Assembly (NCBI RefSeq): GCF_000315915.1
Contig: NC_020187.1
Location: forward strand, 1,488,001 to 1,552,000
Direction: 5' to 3'
DNA length: 64,000 bases
From: Henningerozyma blattae CBS 6284
Taxonomy: Eukaryota; Ascomycota; Saccharomycetes; Saccharomycetales; Saccharomycetaceae
The notes beneath the pieces were generated by a model. It ran no database searches. It saw only the letters and a list, made by a program, of their open reading frames with translations, and was not told where the DNA came from. Shown piece by piece: positions 1-11,470 of the stretch (the stretch's first letter is position 1; the number at the start of each line of letters is the position of its first letter). The translations under genes and the position numbers were made by a program.

Positions 1-3000
1 ATGCAAAATCACTAGTAGAATATGAGAAGAAGAAAGTAGACCAATTTTTAGCCCATTCTCATAGAACTTCTTCAAACGAATCAAAAGATCATGAACTCCT
101 AACAGATAAGAGACGTCATAGTCTGGCTCCTATATTTAATAACACTATATCAGATGCAATCCAAAAGACAACTTCATTTGTAATTAATAATCCAGTTCAC
201 GCTAGGCTATCAGACCATCAGTCAACAATGAATAATGGATTGTTTCATCATGAAAATTCATCTAAGAATTACCATGATAAATCTTCAGAAGATGATAGCT
301 TAATTCATTTTAGATTTAATATTTCTAGACATGATTCTGACAGTTCTTACGCCACTGCAAATAATGATTCAGAAAGTTTTGTAGATAGTATCGATACCAC
401 TAGTTCTCAGGATCAGCATAATGCCAATTTTAAAGGTCTAGTTAACATATTGCCAAAATCAAGAATCAAAAGTATAGTCAATAGAGAAACTTCTACTTCT
501 AGATTACCTGATATAGAAAATGCCTCACACTTATCAACACACTCTTCCAGAGTTAAAACAGATTCAATCCATTCTAGCTTTTCTGGAAATTCATCTGAAA
601 TGAACGATAAATTTTATGAATCACAACAAAATTTGTTTTCAGGCCACTATACAAATTTTACTCCTGAAAATAAAAAGTTAATTGAAAATGGTAAACTTCC
701 TAAAGATGATAGCTTATCTCCGAATGCATCTCCCGTATTAGGCCCCACTAACCAAAAGTATTTTGACTCTGATCTAATGCTAGAAGAACTTTCTGACGAT
801 GAATTTTTCAGTCAAGATGAAGATGATTCTCAAATTGATCAAAAAACAGATAATGCTGAATTTGCATATGAAAACTATTTTAGAGATGTGAGTGATGTCG
901 ATCCCAAAAAACGTTATGCTATACGTATATTCAAGTCAGAACAGGTATATACTACCATATCATGTTATCCTACCATAACTGTTCAAGACATGATACCTAT
1001 CATAAAGTCAAAATTTAGATTAGAATCTGACGAGAAATTTCAATTATCCTTAAGAGTAGCTAAAATATCAAAGATATTAAAACCAACTGCTAAACCCATT
1101 TTAATTGAAAGAAAACTTTTATTGTTAAATGGTTTCCGAAAGACCGATCCTCTGAACATTTTGGGTATGGAGGATATGAGCTTTGTTTTCAGATTTGAGT
1201 TTCATCCTGCTTTATTATCTTATCGTATTTCTGAAAAAGAGCGTAGAATGTTAAGAAGCGATTTTACACAAGTAAATTTAAGAACTTTAAATTTAATTAC
1301 TCCTCCAATTATCTTTTTCGAGCATTGCCCAGAGATTGAAACAATTGATGTATCTAATAACCCAAACATATTGTTACCGTCAAGCTTTGTTAAAGCTGCT
1401 ATTAAATTATCTAGTTTACGAATGGTTAATATCAGAGCTTCCCATTTCCCTCCAAATATTACTGAAGCAAGAAAATTGGTATCTTTAGAATTACAAAGAA
1501 ATTTCATAAAAACTGTTCCTGAATCAATTAAAAATTTTACAACATTGACAATTCTTAATTTACAATGTAATAAATTAGAGAATTTACCAGATACATTCTC
1601 TTCTTTACAGACGTTACAGTTACTAGATCTTTCTTCTAACAGATTCATTGATTACCCATCCGTTATCAATGATTGTAGAAACCTTTTGCAATTAGATTTA
1701 TCGTATAATAAAATTCATTCTATCCCACAATCTATTAATCAATTAACTAAGCTAGTGAAGCTAAATTTAAGAAATAACAAGATTCATGAAGTGGGTGATT
1801 TATCTAAATTAAACAATCTTCGTACAATAAATTTACGTAATAATAGAATTGTTAATGTTGAATCAAATGCCCCACATGTTCAAAATATTGTTCTTATTGG
1901 TAATAGAATCTCCTTTTTTAAAGATACTTTACCCAATTTAAAGAGCTTGGAACTACAAGAAAACCCTATTACATCAATAGCATATAAAGATTATTATACT
2001 AATAATATGACTAGTTTATCTCTAGCAAAGGCAAAATTGGCTAGTGTTCCTGGCGAGTTATTTACAAAACTAACTAACTTAGAAAAGTTGGATTTAAGTG
2101 ATAATAATTTGAATAGACTACCTCAAGAAATATCATCCTTAACTCGCTTAGTGTACTTGTCTGCATCTCGCAATAAATTGGATGGCTTACCGGTGGGTTT
2201 TTCAAATCTTACAAGCCTAAAATCCTTAGATTTACATTCTAACAACATTAGAAATTTTGTATTAGGAATTGAGCAAATTGAATTGAATTATATTAACATT
2301 TCATCAAATGCTTTTGGAGATTTGGTTCTAGAGAACCCTTTCTTTCAAGAAACATGTGGTAAACGTACAAAACTAAGCGAGTCTTTAATGTTTTTCATTG
2401 CTGCTGATAACCAGTTTGATGACAGGGTTTGGGACATGATTAACACCTTTACAAATTTGAAAGTATTAAACTTATCATACAACAATTTTACAGATATATC
2501 ATATTTAAGGTTAGAAAATTTGACCGATTTCTATTTCAGTGGAAATTCAACTACAAACATTCCAGGTGAAATTGTTCTCAAATGGAAATCATTAAAAACG
2601 TTGATGTTAAACGGGAACTTATTAACATCTTTACCATCTGAAGTATCAGAATTATCTGAACTAAACGTTATTGATATTGGCTCAAACAAATTAAAATATA
2701 ACATCTCTAATTTTAGATATGATTGGAATTGGAGACATAATAAACAATTGAAATACTTGAACTTCTCTGGTAATACAAAATTTGAAATTAAATCTTGGAA
2801 GAATCCTGAAACACATAAAGATTTATCGGATTTAACGTGTTTACCAAAACTAAGAATTCTGGGTTTAATGGATACTACTTTAAATACAAACAAAGTTCCT
2901 GATGATAGCTCAAATTTCCGTGTGAGAACTACCGCCTCAAGAATAAACGAGCTAGGTTATGGGGTTGCAGATACACTGGGCCATAATAATTCAGTTTGCA

Positions 3001-4943
3001 CTAGAGATGTAATTTTTTCTAGATTTAGGGGTAAAGATAATGAAATTTTAATTTGTATGCATGACAGCAAGGGTCAAGGAAACGCCACAGAGAATAATGT
3101 ATCAAGTATTGTAAAGAATATATATGACAAGATTTTGATTCATGAGTTAGAAAAATGTAAAGATGATGATGATGGAATACAAAAAGCACTAAGGCTCAGC
3201 TTCTTACTCCTAAATAAACAAATTAATGTGATGTTAAATTCTGTTGATCAGGGTGATAAAGTTGAGAACTTAACATCTGTTGATGTTCTTAGTGGGGCAT
3301 GCTCTACCGTTATTTATATAAAAGGCGAACGAATGTTTACAGCAAATATTGGTGATTGTATGGCAATTCTATCGAAAAATAACGGGGAATATAAACAACT
3401 TACAACATTGCATGTTCCTTATAAAAGAGATGAGTACGAGAGAATTCGTATTTCTGGTGGTTATGTAAAAGATAATAGATTGGACGCAAGCGTTGATGTG
3501 TCGAGAGCAGTAGGATTTTTTGATTTACTCCCTCATATACATGCATCACCAGACATATCCGTTCACAAAATATCTTCTGTTGATGATATGGTGATAATCG
3601 CAACAAAGCAATTGTGGGATTATGTTGATTATCAAACTGTCTGTGATATAGCAAGGGAAAAAAACGGAAATCCTCTAGTAGCTGCTGAAGAAATGAAAGA
3701 TCTTGCGATAGCATATGGCTGTTCTGAAAATTTAACTATTATGTGTTTGAATTTAAAAAAAGATGTAGAACGTTGCTTTAAACATGAAGGAAGAAGTTCT
3801 GTAAATATAAGGAAGACAATTGTCGAAGATGCAGCTTTGCGTCGTTTACAGCCTGAAATTTCACCACCAACAGGAGATGTTGCCGTAATTTTTACAGATA
3901 TTAAGAGTTCTACCTTTTTATGGGAGCTATTTCCTAATGCCATGAGAACAGCAATAAAAACTCACAACGATATTATGCGCAGACAACTACGAATTTACGG
4001 AGGTTATGAAGTAAAAACTGAAGGTGATGCTTTTATGGTAACATTCCCAACTTTATTAAGTGGCTTTATTTGGTGTTTATCTGTTCAGCTAAAGCTTTTG
4101 GATGCACAATGGCCTGACGAGATCACATCTATTAATAATGGTAGAATGATTATTGACAAGAATGGCGTTAAGATTTATGAGGGGCTATCTGTTAGAATGG
4201 GGATACATTGGGGTAGACCAGTTCCTGAGTTGGATTTAGTAACTCAAAGGACGGATTATCTAGGCCCAGTTGTTAACAAAGCAGCAAGAGTTTCGGGAGT
4301 TGCAGATGGTGGACAAATTACCCTAAGTAGCGATTTCGTTTCTGAGTTTAACAAGATTCTCGAAAGGCATCTTAAAGTTGTAATTAAGGGATTCGAAATT
4401 TCAAAAGAGCATGATACTATTGATAACAGCTTAAAGGAGGAGAAAGAAATTGAAATTCTTGAAAATATAGGTTGGTCTTTCTTTGATTATGGTGAAAAAC
4501 AATTAAAAGGGCTGGAAAACAAAGAATTCATTACTATTGCATACCCTCGTAAACTAGCAACCAGACATGAATATGATATGGCTGCTGAGAAAAATGAAAA
4601 AATTGATATGACTTTGTTGGTAAGATTGCATGTTTTAGCAAATAAATTAGAGTCTATTATATCTGCCGTAAGTGGTGGCATGATTGACATTCAAGAAAGG
4701 GTAAATAAGACAGGGCCTAGTGAATTTGATCAACGAATCCAGTCAGCTATTCTTAATACTGTCGGTGAACAAGATATCACATCATTTTTTGATCGTGTAG
4801 TGACTCGAATTGAGGCAAGCACTGTATTATTACAATTAAGACAATATAACTCCAAGGGACTTGAGATATGTTCTACAAATAGTTTGTCTTGTCCCATTGA
4901 AACCAAAATATTTGATATAGTAGACAAGCTTTTAGAAAACTAA
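1..4943 (+). CDS. CYR1: Adenylate cyclase (5' end outside the window)
   Basis: This is the membrane-associated, Ras-activated adenylate cyclase that makes cAMP for protein kinase A. The frame is open from base 3, so the first internal ATG at 228 is not the start; about 1646 codons are visible against roughly 2026 residues in S. cerevisiae. Domains in order: low-complexity Ser/Asn-rich N region, a Ras-associating domain near 905-1210, a long run of leucine-rich repeats (about 1260-2900), a PP2C-like domain (about 2950-3790, with '[12 protein letters not shown]'), and the class III cyclase domain from about 3870 ('[13 protein letters not shown]', '[12 protein letters not shown]'). The C-terminal tail corresponds to the Cap/Srv2-binding region of the family. 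It is convergent with SYS1, the same arrangement as YJL005W-YJL004C in S. cerevisiae. Confidence 0.97.
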   Translation, partial: AKSLVEYEKKKVDQFLAHSHRTSSNESKDHELLTDKRRHSLAPIFNNTISDAIQKTTSFVINNPVHARLSDHQSTMNNGLFHHENSSKNYHDKSSEDDSLIHFRFNISRHDSDSSYATANNDSESFVDSIDTTSSQDQHNANFKGLVNILPKSRIKSIVNRETSTSRLPDIENASHLSTHSSRVKTDSIHSSFSGNSSEMNDKFYESQQNLFSGHYTNFTPENKKLIENGKLPKDDSLSPNASPVLGPTNQKYFDSDLMLEELSDDEFFSQDEDDSQIDQKTDNAEFAYENYFRDVSDVDPKKRYAIRIFKSEQVYTTISCYPTITVQDMIPIIKSKFRLESDEKFQLSLRVAKISKILKPTAKPILIERKLLLLNGFRKTDPLNILGMEDMSFVFRFEFHPALLSYRISEKERRMLRSDFTQVNLRTLNLITPPIIFFEHCPEIETIDVSNNPNILLPSSFVKAAIKLSSLRMVNIRASHFPPNITEARKLVSLELQRNFIKTVPESIKNFTTLTILNLQCNKLENLPDTFSSLQTLQLLDLSSNRFIDYPSVINDCRNLLQLDLSYNKIHSIPQSINQLTKLVKLNLRNNKIHEVGDLSKLNNLRTINLRNNRIVNVESNAPHVQNIVLIGNRISFFKDTLPNLKSLELQENPITSIAYKDYYTNNMTSLSLAKAKLASVPGELFTKLTNLEKLDLSDNNLNRLPQEISSLTRLVYLSASRNKLDGLPVGFSNLTSLKSLDLHSNNIRNFVLGIEQIELNYINISSNAFGDLVLENPFFQETCGKRTKLSESLMFFIAADNQFDDRVWDMINTFTNLKVLNLSYNNFTDISYLRLENLTDFYFSGNSTTNIPGEIVLKWKSLKTLMLNGNLLTSLPSEVSELSELNVIDIGSNKLKYNISNFRYDWNWRHNKQLKYLNFSGNTKFEIKSWKNPETHKDLSDLTCLPKLRILGLMDTTLNTNKVPDDSSNFRVRTTASRINELGYGVADTLGHNNSVCTRDVIFSRFRGKDNEILICMHDSKGQGNATENNVSSIVKNIYDKILIHELEKCKDDDDGIQKALRLSFLLLNKQINVMLNSVDQGDKVENLTSVDVLSGACSTVIYIKGERMFTANIGDCMAILSKNNGEYKQLTTLHVPYKRDEYERIRISGGYVKDNRLDASVDVSRAVGFFDLLPHIHASPDISVHKISSVDDMVIIATKQLWDYVDYQTVCDIAREKNGNPLVAAEEMKDLAIAYGCSENLTIMCLNLKKDVERCFKHEGRSSVNIRKTIVEDAALRRLQPEISPPTGDVAVIFTDIKSSTFLWELFPNAMRTAIKTHNDIMRRQLRIYGGYEVKTEGDAFMVTFPTLLSGFIWCLSVQLKLLDAQWPDEITSINNGRMIIDKNGVKIYEGLSVRMGIHWGRPVPELDLVTQRTDYLGPVVNKAARVSGVADGGQITLSSDFVSEFNKILERHLKVVIKGFEISKEHDTIDNSLKEEKEIEILENIGWSFFDYGEKQLKGLENKEFITIAYPRKLATRHEYDMAAEKNEKIDMTLLVRLHVLANKLESIISAVSGGMIDIQERVNKTGPSEFDQRIQSAILNTVGEQDITSFFDRVVTRIEASTVLLQLRQYNSKGLEICSTNSLSCPIETKIFDIVDKLLEN

Positions 4944-5174
4944 TATGAAACTAATTAACTGTTAATTTATTATATTTCTATTATACTTTTTTCCTTGTAT
5001 TTTTTTTTTCTTTTTACATGTAAGGATTGTTTCTTAGGCAAATAATTTAGTATACCCATATTTAATAATAGTAATATTACAATGTTACTAAATAATTCTA
5101 TATTTATTTACTTTATATGCTGATTTATATCTTTCGATATAGTAATTATCTCTTACAGTTAACCATTAGATTGT

Positions 5175-5765
5175 TTATTTTTGACTCTCTAAATCCCTTA
5201 ACTCAAACTGAGGAGAATTTGAAGAGTTACGCTCTGTAGTGTTTGGTATGCTCATCGTCGGATCTACCAAGCCATCGAAAAATGTGTCCCTTAATTCTTT
5301 CCATCTTGAGGTCCAAGTCCCTAAAAATATTAATATTAAAGATGAAATAAATTGAACGACAAACCATGAAAATGATGGAAATTTATATGTATAGGTCCAA
5401 ACCAGAATTAAATTAATTGCATGAACCGTTAGAGCAAAATCCCACGCTAATTTACTTCTACCAACAATAACAGTCAGGAAGAAGACGCATATCAGTGAGT
5501 CTAATAGCCATAAAATAGATATAGATATACCCTGAGAATTTGTGAAATCAACTGGCTCCCATGAGCAAATCCATTTTTTAATATCTGGTGTGAATCCCAT
5601 TAATTTTGCCCATATTGAAAACAATATTGAAGCTGTTATATAATAAAACATTTGTAATATTATGATTTGCAAGGCAATTTTCCTTGGTGATAGGGAATCT
5701 TGCTTAAATATTTCAGAGGGCCGTAATCCACGAAGCCCATGTAGCATTCTTCTTGATAAGAGCAT
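5175..5765 (-). CDS. SYS1: Golgi membrane protein Sys1
   Basis: Sys1 is a four-pass Golgi protein that recruits the Arf-like GTPase Arl3 to the late Golgi. The protein has several hydrophobic spans, a highly conserved middle ('LLDSLICVFFLTVIVGRSKL', 'LILIFLGTWTSRW') and an acidic tail. The open frame extends upstream to 5813, but the Met at 5765 gives 196 residues and lines up with the family's N-terminus, with the same distance to the conserved 'IFKQDSLSP' motif, so I chose it. It is convergent with CYR1 and divergent from DRS1. Confidence 0.93.
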   Translation of the reverse strand: MLLSRRMLHGLRGLRPSEIFKQDSLSPRKIALQIIILQMFYYITASILFSIWAKLMGFTPDIKKWICSWEPVDFTNSQGISISILWLLDSLICVFFLTVIVGRSKLAWDFALTVHAINLILVWTYTYKFPSFSWFVVQFISSLILIFLGTWTSRWKELRDTFFDGLVDPTMSIPNTTERNSSNSPQFELRDLESQK

Positions 5766-6578
5766 ATTGTTTATCGGTGCTTTGAATATAAATAATTGCT
5801 CTAACCTTGCCAAATATTTTCTTAATTATTGTGCATTTGTGTCCTCTGTATGGACAATAATAAAAGTGAGTGGTCTATAAAATGCTTAATTATCTGCTTA
5901 ACAAAAATAGATTATTATAGCACTGATCTCTTGTTATTTTAACTGTTTGTCTTATTTTTATTATTTGTTCCTCATTACATTCCGAGTTTGGAATTAACAA
6001 ATTGTAATCACGTGATATAAATTTATAAAATTGTGATGTGTAAATTTGCTAATTCTAAGACATATTTTATTTATTATGCTAACTCTATTTAATAAGAGCG
6101 GATAATAAGGTAATTATTGGATTGCAGCATTGTAGCTTTTTTGCTACATTCTTATATAATTTGTGTACCAAGAGGAGAGTAATGTAATATAGAATTGATT
6201 GATCATTATAAATATGAATTTTATAATTTAACTAGTAATAAATTAGACTTTACTAATCTCTTATTTGACCTTTCGCTATCTATTGTAACTTACAAAATTC
6301 TTGGCTATCCCTAGTTCGAATTTCATATGTTGTGAATATTTAGATATTTTAGATCTTTTTTGAAATTTTTTGCTACTTCCCGTTTTGGATCGTTAGAAAA
6401 TTTTTGAATAACGAAAAAAATCGATGAGATGTGATGACTTCTAAAATGGAATTAACTCTAAGTTACATCGCATACGCTTACCAAACTTCACTAAAAAAAA
6501 CTAGACAGATTCTCTTCAAGTTAGACAAAAATAAGATCTAATTTAATGATCAAGAAAAACATAAATAACAAGGAAAAT
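5766..6578. promoter_or_regulatory. Divergent SYS1/DRS1 promoter with RRPE and PAC motifs
   Basis: This is the intergenic region between the two divergent start codons. A CACGTG (Cbf1-type) site lies at 6009-6014. Nearer DRS1 there is an RRPE-like 'TGAAATTTTT' at 6361-6370 and a PAC-like 'CGATGAGATG' at 6422-6431, the pair typical of yeast ribosome-biogenesis genes, about 150-220 bases upstream of the DRS1 start. I see no gene or RNA here. Confidence 0.6.
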
Positions 6579-8852
6579 ATGGTTGTCAGCAGGAAAAAGA
6601 AGTTTGTTAACCTAGATTTCGTACCAACAATTAGTGATAGTGAAGATGATATCCCAGATCTAGATGAATCTGACAATGAAATTAATCAGGGAAACTCAGC
6701 ACCAGTGAAAAATTCTTCAAAGAGTACTAAACAAAAGAAAAGCAAGACTAAAAATAGCCAAGAATTGGATGAAGATGTTCATGAAGATATGAATGGTGAC
6801 TTTCATTTCAATACTGATGGTGACGAATTAACGACAAAATTCGATGGCTGGGAATTTTTAGGTGATAAGAAAGAAGATCAAGCTAAAAGAGATGTTGATT
6901 TAGATGGAATTATCAGAAGAAAAGGTGGTTTAATTAAGAAAGCTCATGTCGAAACTTCTGATGAAGAACAAGAGGACGAGGAAGATGAAGATGAAAAGGA
7001 AGAAGAAGAAGAAGAAGAAGAAGCGCAAGATAAGGGAGATGACGATGAATTAGCTATGGATGGTTTTGGTATGGGTAATGCTAAGACGACTAATGAAGCT
7101 GCTGATGAAGAGGATTCAGAGAGTGAAGATATGTCAGCCGATGAAGAAGAAAATGATGGCACTTCAGAATTAAATATCCCAGGAGGTGATGAGAAAGAGG
7201 AAGAAGAAGATGATAGTGAAGAAGCAAAGGCTAACTTTTATGCTCCAGAAAATGAAGGTGATGAGGCAAAGAAACAAGTGCACAATACCTTTAATACCTT
7301 ATCTTTATCACGTCCTGTTTTGAAAGGTTTGGCTGCACTTGGATATTCAAAACCATCTCCAATTCAAAGTGCCGCAATTCCAATTGCTTTATTAGGTAAA
7401 GATATTATTGCAGGTGCCGTGACTGGTTCTGGTAAGACTGCGGCATTTATGATTCCAATTATCGAACGTTTGTTATATAAGCCCGCTAAAGTGACTTCAA
7501 CAAGGGTTATTGTTTTAACTCCAACTCGTGAATTGGCTATTCAAGTCAGCGACGTGGGTAAGAAAGTCGGTAAATTTGTTAATGGTGTTACTTTTGGTTT
7601 AGCGGTTGGTGGTCTGAATTTGAGACAACAAGAACAACAATTAAAATCTAGACCAGATATTGTCGTTGCTACTCCAGGTAGATTTATTGATCATATCAGA
7701 AATTCAGCTAGTTTTAATGTTGATTCTGTTGAAATTTTAGTCATTGATGAAGCTGATAGAATGTTAGAAGATGGGTTTCAAGATGAATTAAATGAAATTA
7801 TGTCCTTGTTACCAAGTAAAAGACAAACTTTACTATTTTCTGCAACTATGAACTCAAAGATTAAACAATTAATTTCTTTGTCTTTAAAGAAACCTGTTAG
7901 AATTATGATTGATCCTCCAAAACAAGCTGCTGCCAAATTGGTTCAAGAATTCGTTCGTATCCGTAAGAGAGACAATTTAAAGCCAGCTTTATTATATACT
8001 CTAATTAGAAAACTAGACGGTGCAGGCCAAAAAAGAATTGTGGTATTTGTTGCAAGAAAGGAAACAGCCCACAAATTAAGAATTATATTAGGGTTATTGG
8101 GTCAAAGTGTGGGAGAATTACATGGTTCTTTAACCCAAGAACAGCGTTTAGATTCTGTTAACAAATTCAAGTCTTTAGAGGTACCGGTATTACTTTGTAC
8201 AGATTTAGCTTCCAGAGGTTTAGATATCCCTAAAATTGAAGTTGTTATCAATTATGATATGCCAAAAAGTTATGAGATCTATTTACATAGAGTTGGTCGT
8301 ACAGCAAGAGCTGGAAGAGAAGGTCGTTCCGTCACCTTTGTTGGTGAAGCTTCACAAGATAGAGTCATCGTAAGAAGTGCCATACGAAGTGTGGAAGAAA
8401 ACATCGGAAGAGGTAAAGCATTAGGTAGAAATGTCGATTGGAATCAAGTTGAGGAGACAAATAAATTAATTGAAAAGATGGATACTACTATTGATGAAAT
8501 TTTAGATGAGGAAAAACAAGAAAAAGAAATTATTAGAGCAGAAATGGAATTGAAGAAAAGTGAAAATTTATTGAAGCATAAGTCTGAAATTCAATCAAGA
8601 CCCAAAAGAACATGGTTTCAAACTGAGACTGAAAAGAAAAATGCAAAAATCTTTGATGCTTTATCTAAAAATAAGAAAACTACGAATAGCAAGAAGAGGA
8701 AGAGACAAGAAGCAATGGAAGATTCTTCATCTTCACGTTCATATAAGAAAACTAAAAATGACCGTGCACAAGATCAAGAAAGAACATTCAAAAAGCAAAA
8801 GGCCCCAAAAAATGACAAAAAGAAAGTCAAATATATGAAAGGTAGAAACTAA
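6579..8852 (+). CDS. DRS1: DEAD-box RNA helicase Drs1
   Basis: Drs1 is a nucleolar ATP-dependent RNA helicase needed for 27S to 25S rRNA processing and 60S subunit assembly. All helicase motifs are visible: Q motif ('[11 protein letters not shown]'), Walker A 'AVTGSGKT', 'PTRELA', 'DEAD' in '[13 protein letters not shown]', 'SAT' in 'LFSATM', and '[11 protein letters not shown]'. The N-terminal third is acidic (long Glu/Asp runs from GAA repeats near 6970-7020) and the C-terminus is Lys/Arg-rich, as in the family. An upstream in-frame ATG exists at 6546, but the Met at 6579 begins the conserved '[19 protein letters not shown]' N-terminus and gives 757 residues, close to S. cerevisiae (752). 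In S. cerevisiae it is YLL008W, from the sister region of its neighbours here. Confidence 0.96.
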   Translation: MVVSRKKKFVNLDFVPTISDSEDDIPDLDESDNEINQGNSAPVKNSSKSTKQKKSKTKNSQELDEDVHEDMNGDFHFNTDGDELTTKFDGWEFLGDKKEDQAKRDVDLDGIIRRKGGLIKKAHVETSDEEQEDEEDEDEKEEEEEEEEAQDKGDDDELAMDGFGMGNAKTTNEAADEEDSESEDMSADEEENDGTSELNIPGGDEKEEEEDDSEEAKANFYAPENEGDEAKKQVHNTFNTLSLSRPVLKGLAALGYSKPSPIQSAAIPIALLGKDIIAGAVTGSGKTAAFMIPIIERLLYKPAKVTSTRVIVLTPTRELAIQVSDVGKKVGKFVNGVTFGLAVGGLNLRQQEQQLKSRPDIVVATPGRFIDHIRNSASFNVDSVEILVIDEADRMLEDGFQDELNEIMSLLPSKRQTLLFSATMNSKIKQLISLSLKKPVRIMIDPPKQAAAKLVQEFVRIRKRDNLKPALLYTLIRKLDGAGQKRIVVFVARKETAHKLRIILGLLGQSVGELHGSLTQEQRLDSVNKFKSLEVPVLLCTDLASRGLDIPKIEVVINYDMPKSYEIYLHRVGRTARAGREGRSVTFVGEASQDRVIVRSAIRSVEENIGRGKALGRNVDWNQVEETNKLIEKMDTTIDEILDEEKQEKEIIRAEMELKKSENLLKHKSEIQSRPKRTWFQTETEKKNAKIFDALSKNKKTTNSKKRKRQEAMEDSSSSRSYKKTKNDRAQDQERTFKKQKAPKNDKKKVKYMKGRN

Positions 8853-10673
8853 GTGATTAGTTAGCTGAACCTATATCCTTTAATTTGCATTTTCCCAAAA
8901 AATATATCGATCAATTTATTTCTTTCAAGCGATTATTTTATATAGATAAAACATTAATTAAATCATTTTAACCCTAACAAAATTTATTTTGTGTATAGTA
9001 CTTTAATATTAATTTCAAATTTACCTGATATATTTTATATGTGAAAAAATTATTGATCCAAAGAACTTTTTTTTCTAGAGTAAGAAGAGTCATTGATTTA
9101 TTTCTCAAATTACTATTATAATAGGAATAACAGAAATTATATACATAATTTTTTGGTTTATACCTTATGGGCAATTAAAGGATAATTGAATAAGTTATAT
9201 ACCCTGACCTTAATAACATTCTATGCATCTATTAATTTGGTTGTTTGCTAGAATATATTATAACAAAATAACAAAATAACAGTGGAAGTAATCATATGTC
9301 TACAGAGACAATTCTGCAGTTTACCATTTTATCAAGTAAGTTTAATATAGAATATGTTATCTTAGATAGTACTAATAACCTGTGTTTATCTTAGGATAAA
9401 GTTTACTGAAACATCCAAAAATCATAGAAAACAAATATAATACTTAATTTAGGGTCCTTATTTTCTAGGAATTTTTACAATAATAATAAAATATTTTATG
9501 TTGAAAGAAATATCTAAATCGTTGGCTCGAAAAATAATAGAGATAATCAAAACCAATGTATGAACTACAAGCCAGTAAAAAATATTCTAAGTATATTAAT
9601 AGATTTTCAAACAGGATAGTTTAAATTTTGTTCCATATACTTTATTCTAATGTTAATACAAATAACATATATATAAAGTTTAGGTATAGGTATAAATATT
9701 TTTATCAATTAGTATATTAGCCGTAGGTGCCCAATTAGAAAAAACATTTAAGGCCTACTACTATAAAATAACGTACGGAAAATCTTCACTATAAATTCTG
9801 ATTTCTAAAACGACGCGAATTGGCCATAAAAAAATGATTCGAATCTTGAAATATTTTAGGAATTAATAACAATCGGAGTTACCATTTTCGGACATATATT
9901 TTTTAAGAAAGCTTATTTTTTTATTCTTCATTTCTAAATAATTTATAGGTAAAAATAGGCAAAGTTTGAAAAAAATAGACATTTTTTCAAACTAACTACA
10001 AATATTATATATAACTCTTATATAAGAATGATTATAAGTAAAGTTTGTACCAGCCTGAATCTAGCTAGACCTATTTATAGGCCTTTGTTGTGTGACGATA
10101 ACAATAAGAATTAAAATAAAATATCACACAATATACATATATGTCATCTCTGTTACTTCAAGATATTCACTCTTTTGAGAGTGCCAGTCTCTAAAGTATC
10201 CCAGCTTAACGTAACCTATTCTAAATCTTCCAATCAAACTGGTAAAAGAACATGATATTTTTTTCTTGTGCAATTATGCTGATGTCTTAAAATAAATTGA
10301 TATCAATTTTGTTAAACATTATGATATTATACCTAGAAATAGTCAATACCACCATCTTAGTTATGCTATGTTCTTCTAAATCATAGCTTTTTTTTTGCTC
10401 AATAATGAGAATGTGATATTGGGTAAAAATAATAATTAAGGGTAAAATTTAATTTCCGTCACGTGCATGGCTAATTTTTTTGTTTTATTTTCTTTATTTT
10501 TAATAGGTATAGATAATCTTGTTTAAAAAAGGGAGTAAATATTGTAATAGTTTGGAAAAACTCTACTAAACTAATAAGCCAAGTTTTAGATATTAGATTT
10601 CTACACTTTATAGTTCTAATATATGACGACTCACAAAAGACGTATATAATTATTGTGAAGAGGTGTTTGCATC
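8853..10673. other. Long intergenic region, no supported gene
   Basis: This is 1.8 kb of AT-rich sequence between DRS1 and COX16 with no long open frame. In related genomes YLL007C, MMM1 and SPO75 lie in this neighbourhood, so this may be where they were deleted, but no recognisable remnant is visible. A CACGTG site at about 10460 sits upstream of COX16. A small ORF with splice-like signals at 9296-9394 is discussed under findings. I see no tRNA and no clear snoRNA. Confidence 0.6.
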
Positions 10674-11030
10674 ATGGCTTTGAATGGGAGAACATTTAAA
10701 TCAAAAAGACAACAGAGGCTTTATAATGCCTCAATAGCAGGTAAATATCAAAAACTAGTAAATAGAAACCCTTTCCTATTTTTTGGATTACCATTTTGTG
10801 GACTAATTGTAGCGGGCTCTTATTGGCTTTCTGAGTTTACCGCGGTAAAGTATGAAAGAGAAGATGCAAGAGTTCAGGAGTTAAATGAAGAAGATTTAAT
10901 AAAAATGAAGTCAAATGAACGTCCCTTTGATATAAAGGAGGAATATTACAGATTACAAGGTTTACAAGATGAAGATTGGGAACCTGTAAGAGTTAAGCGA
11001 TTAAAGGGTGAATCCGAAAATGTTTGGTAA
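10674..11030 (+). CDS. COX16: Cytochrome c oxidase assembly factor Cox16
   Basis: Cox16 is a small mitochondrial inner-membrane protein that helps assemble the Cox1 module of cytochrome c oxidase. The protein has 118 residues, the length I recall for S. cerevisiae. A single membrane span ('FFGLPFCGLIVAGSYWLSEF') is followed by the conserved soluble part 'FDIKEEYYRLQGLQDEDWEP' and the invariant 'SENVW' C-terminus. It is YJL003W in S. cerevisiae, normally next to SYS1; here DRS1 sits between them. Confidence 0.96.
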   Translation: MALNGRTFKSKRQQRLYNASIAGKYQKLVNRNPFLFFGLPFCGLIVAGSYWLSEFTAVKYEREDARVQELNEEDLIKMKSNERPFDIKEEYYRLQGLQDEDWEPVRVKRLKGESENVW

Positions 11031-11470
11031 TTTTTTTAAAAATATTATCCAAAAAGTCTTTCTGTCTGTATAACGAAGCTCTTAATATTATCTAATACTA
11101 ACCATGTTTCAATAGATAAGAAATACCAACTTTTGAAACTTTATTTGAAGACTCCATGTATTATCGCAAAAGCTCTACCTGGTAATAAATTTTTTCCAAA
11201 TGATTCGAAACCACCCGGACATTTGTAGATTTTTAAATCGAAACAAAACATAAATATTAGCAATAGGTAAAAATCTATTGGATGAAAAATTAGAATAAAA
11301 TGTATAAAAGTAAATATTCTAAACCGATAACAAGCTTGGTTGTTAGTGATAACTGCAATTATTGTCTTTCCTTAAAATATATTTAGTTTTTAGCTTTTTT
11401 TCTTACCTTATAGGAATTTGAAACCAAAATACAGTTCTAGAGGACAAAAAAAAATAATAATACCAACATT
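11031..11470. other. COX16-ORC3 intergenic region
   Basis: This is 440 bases of AT-rich sequence between two co-oriented genes, with A-rich tracts just before the ORC3 start. I see no gene, RNA or clear regulatory motif. Confidence 0.5.

Noticed and set aside
5766..5813. Longer SYS1 starting at 5813
   Set aside because: The extra 16 residues do not fit the family's N-terminus, whereas the Met at 5765 aligns with it.
5766..6545. Possible centromere at the CACGTG near 6009
   Set aside because: The CDEI-like octamer is present, but no CDEIII (TGNNTTCCGAA-type) lies 80-170 bases away on either side, so it is more likely a Cbf1 promoter site.
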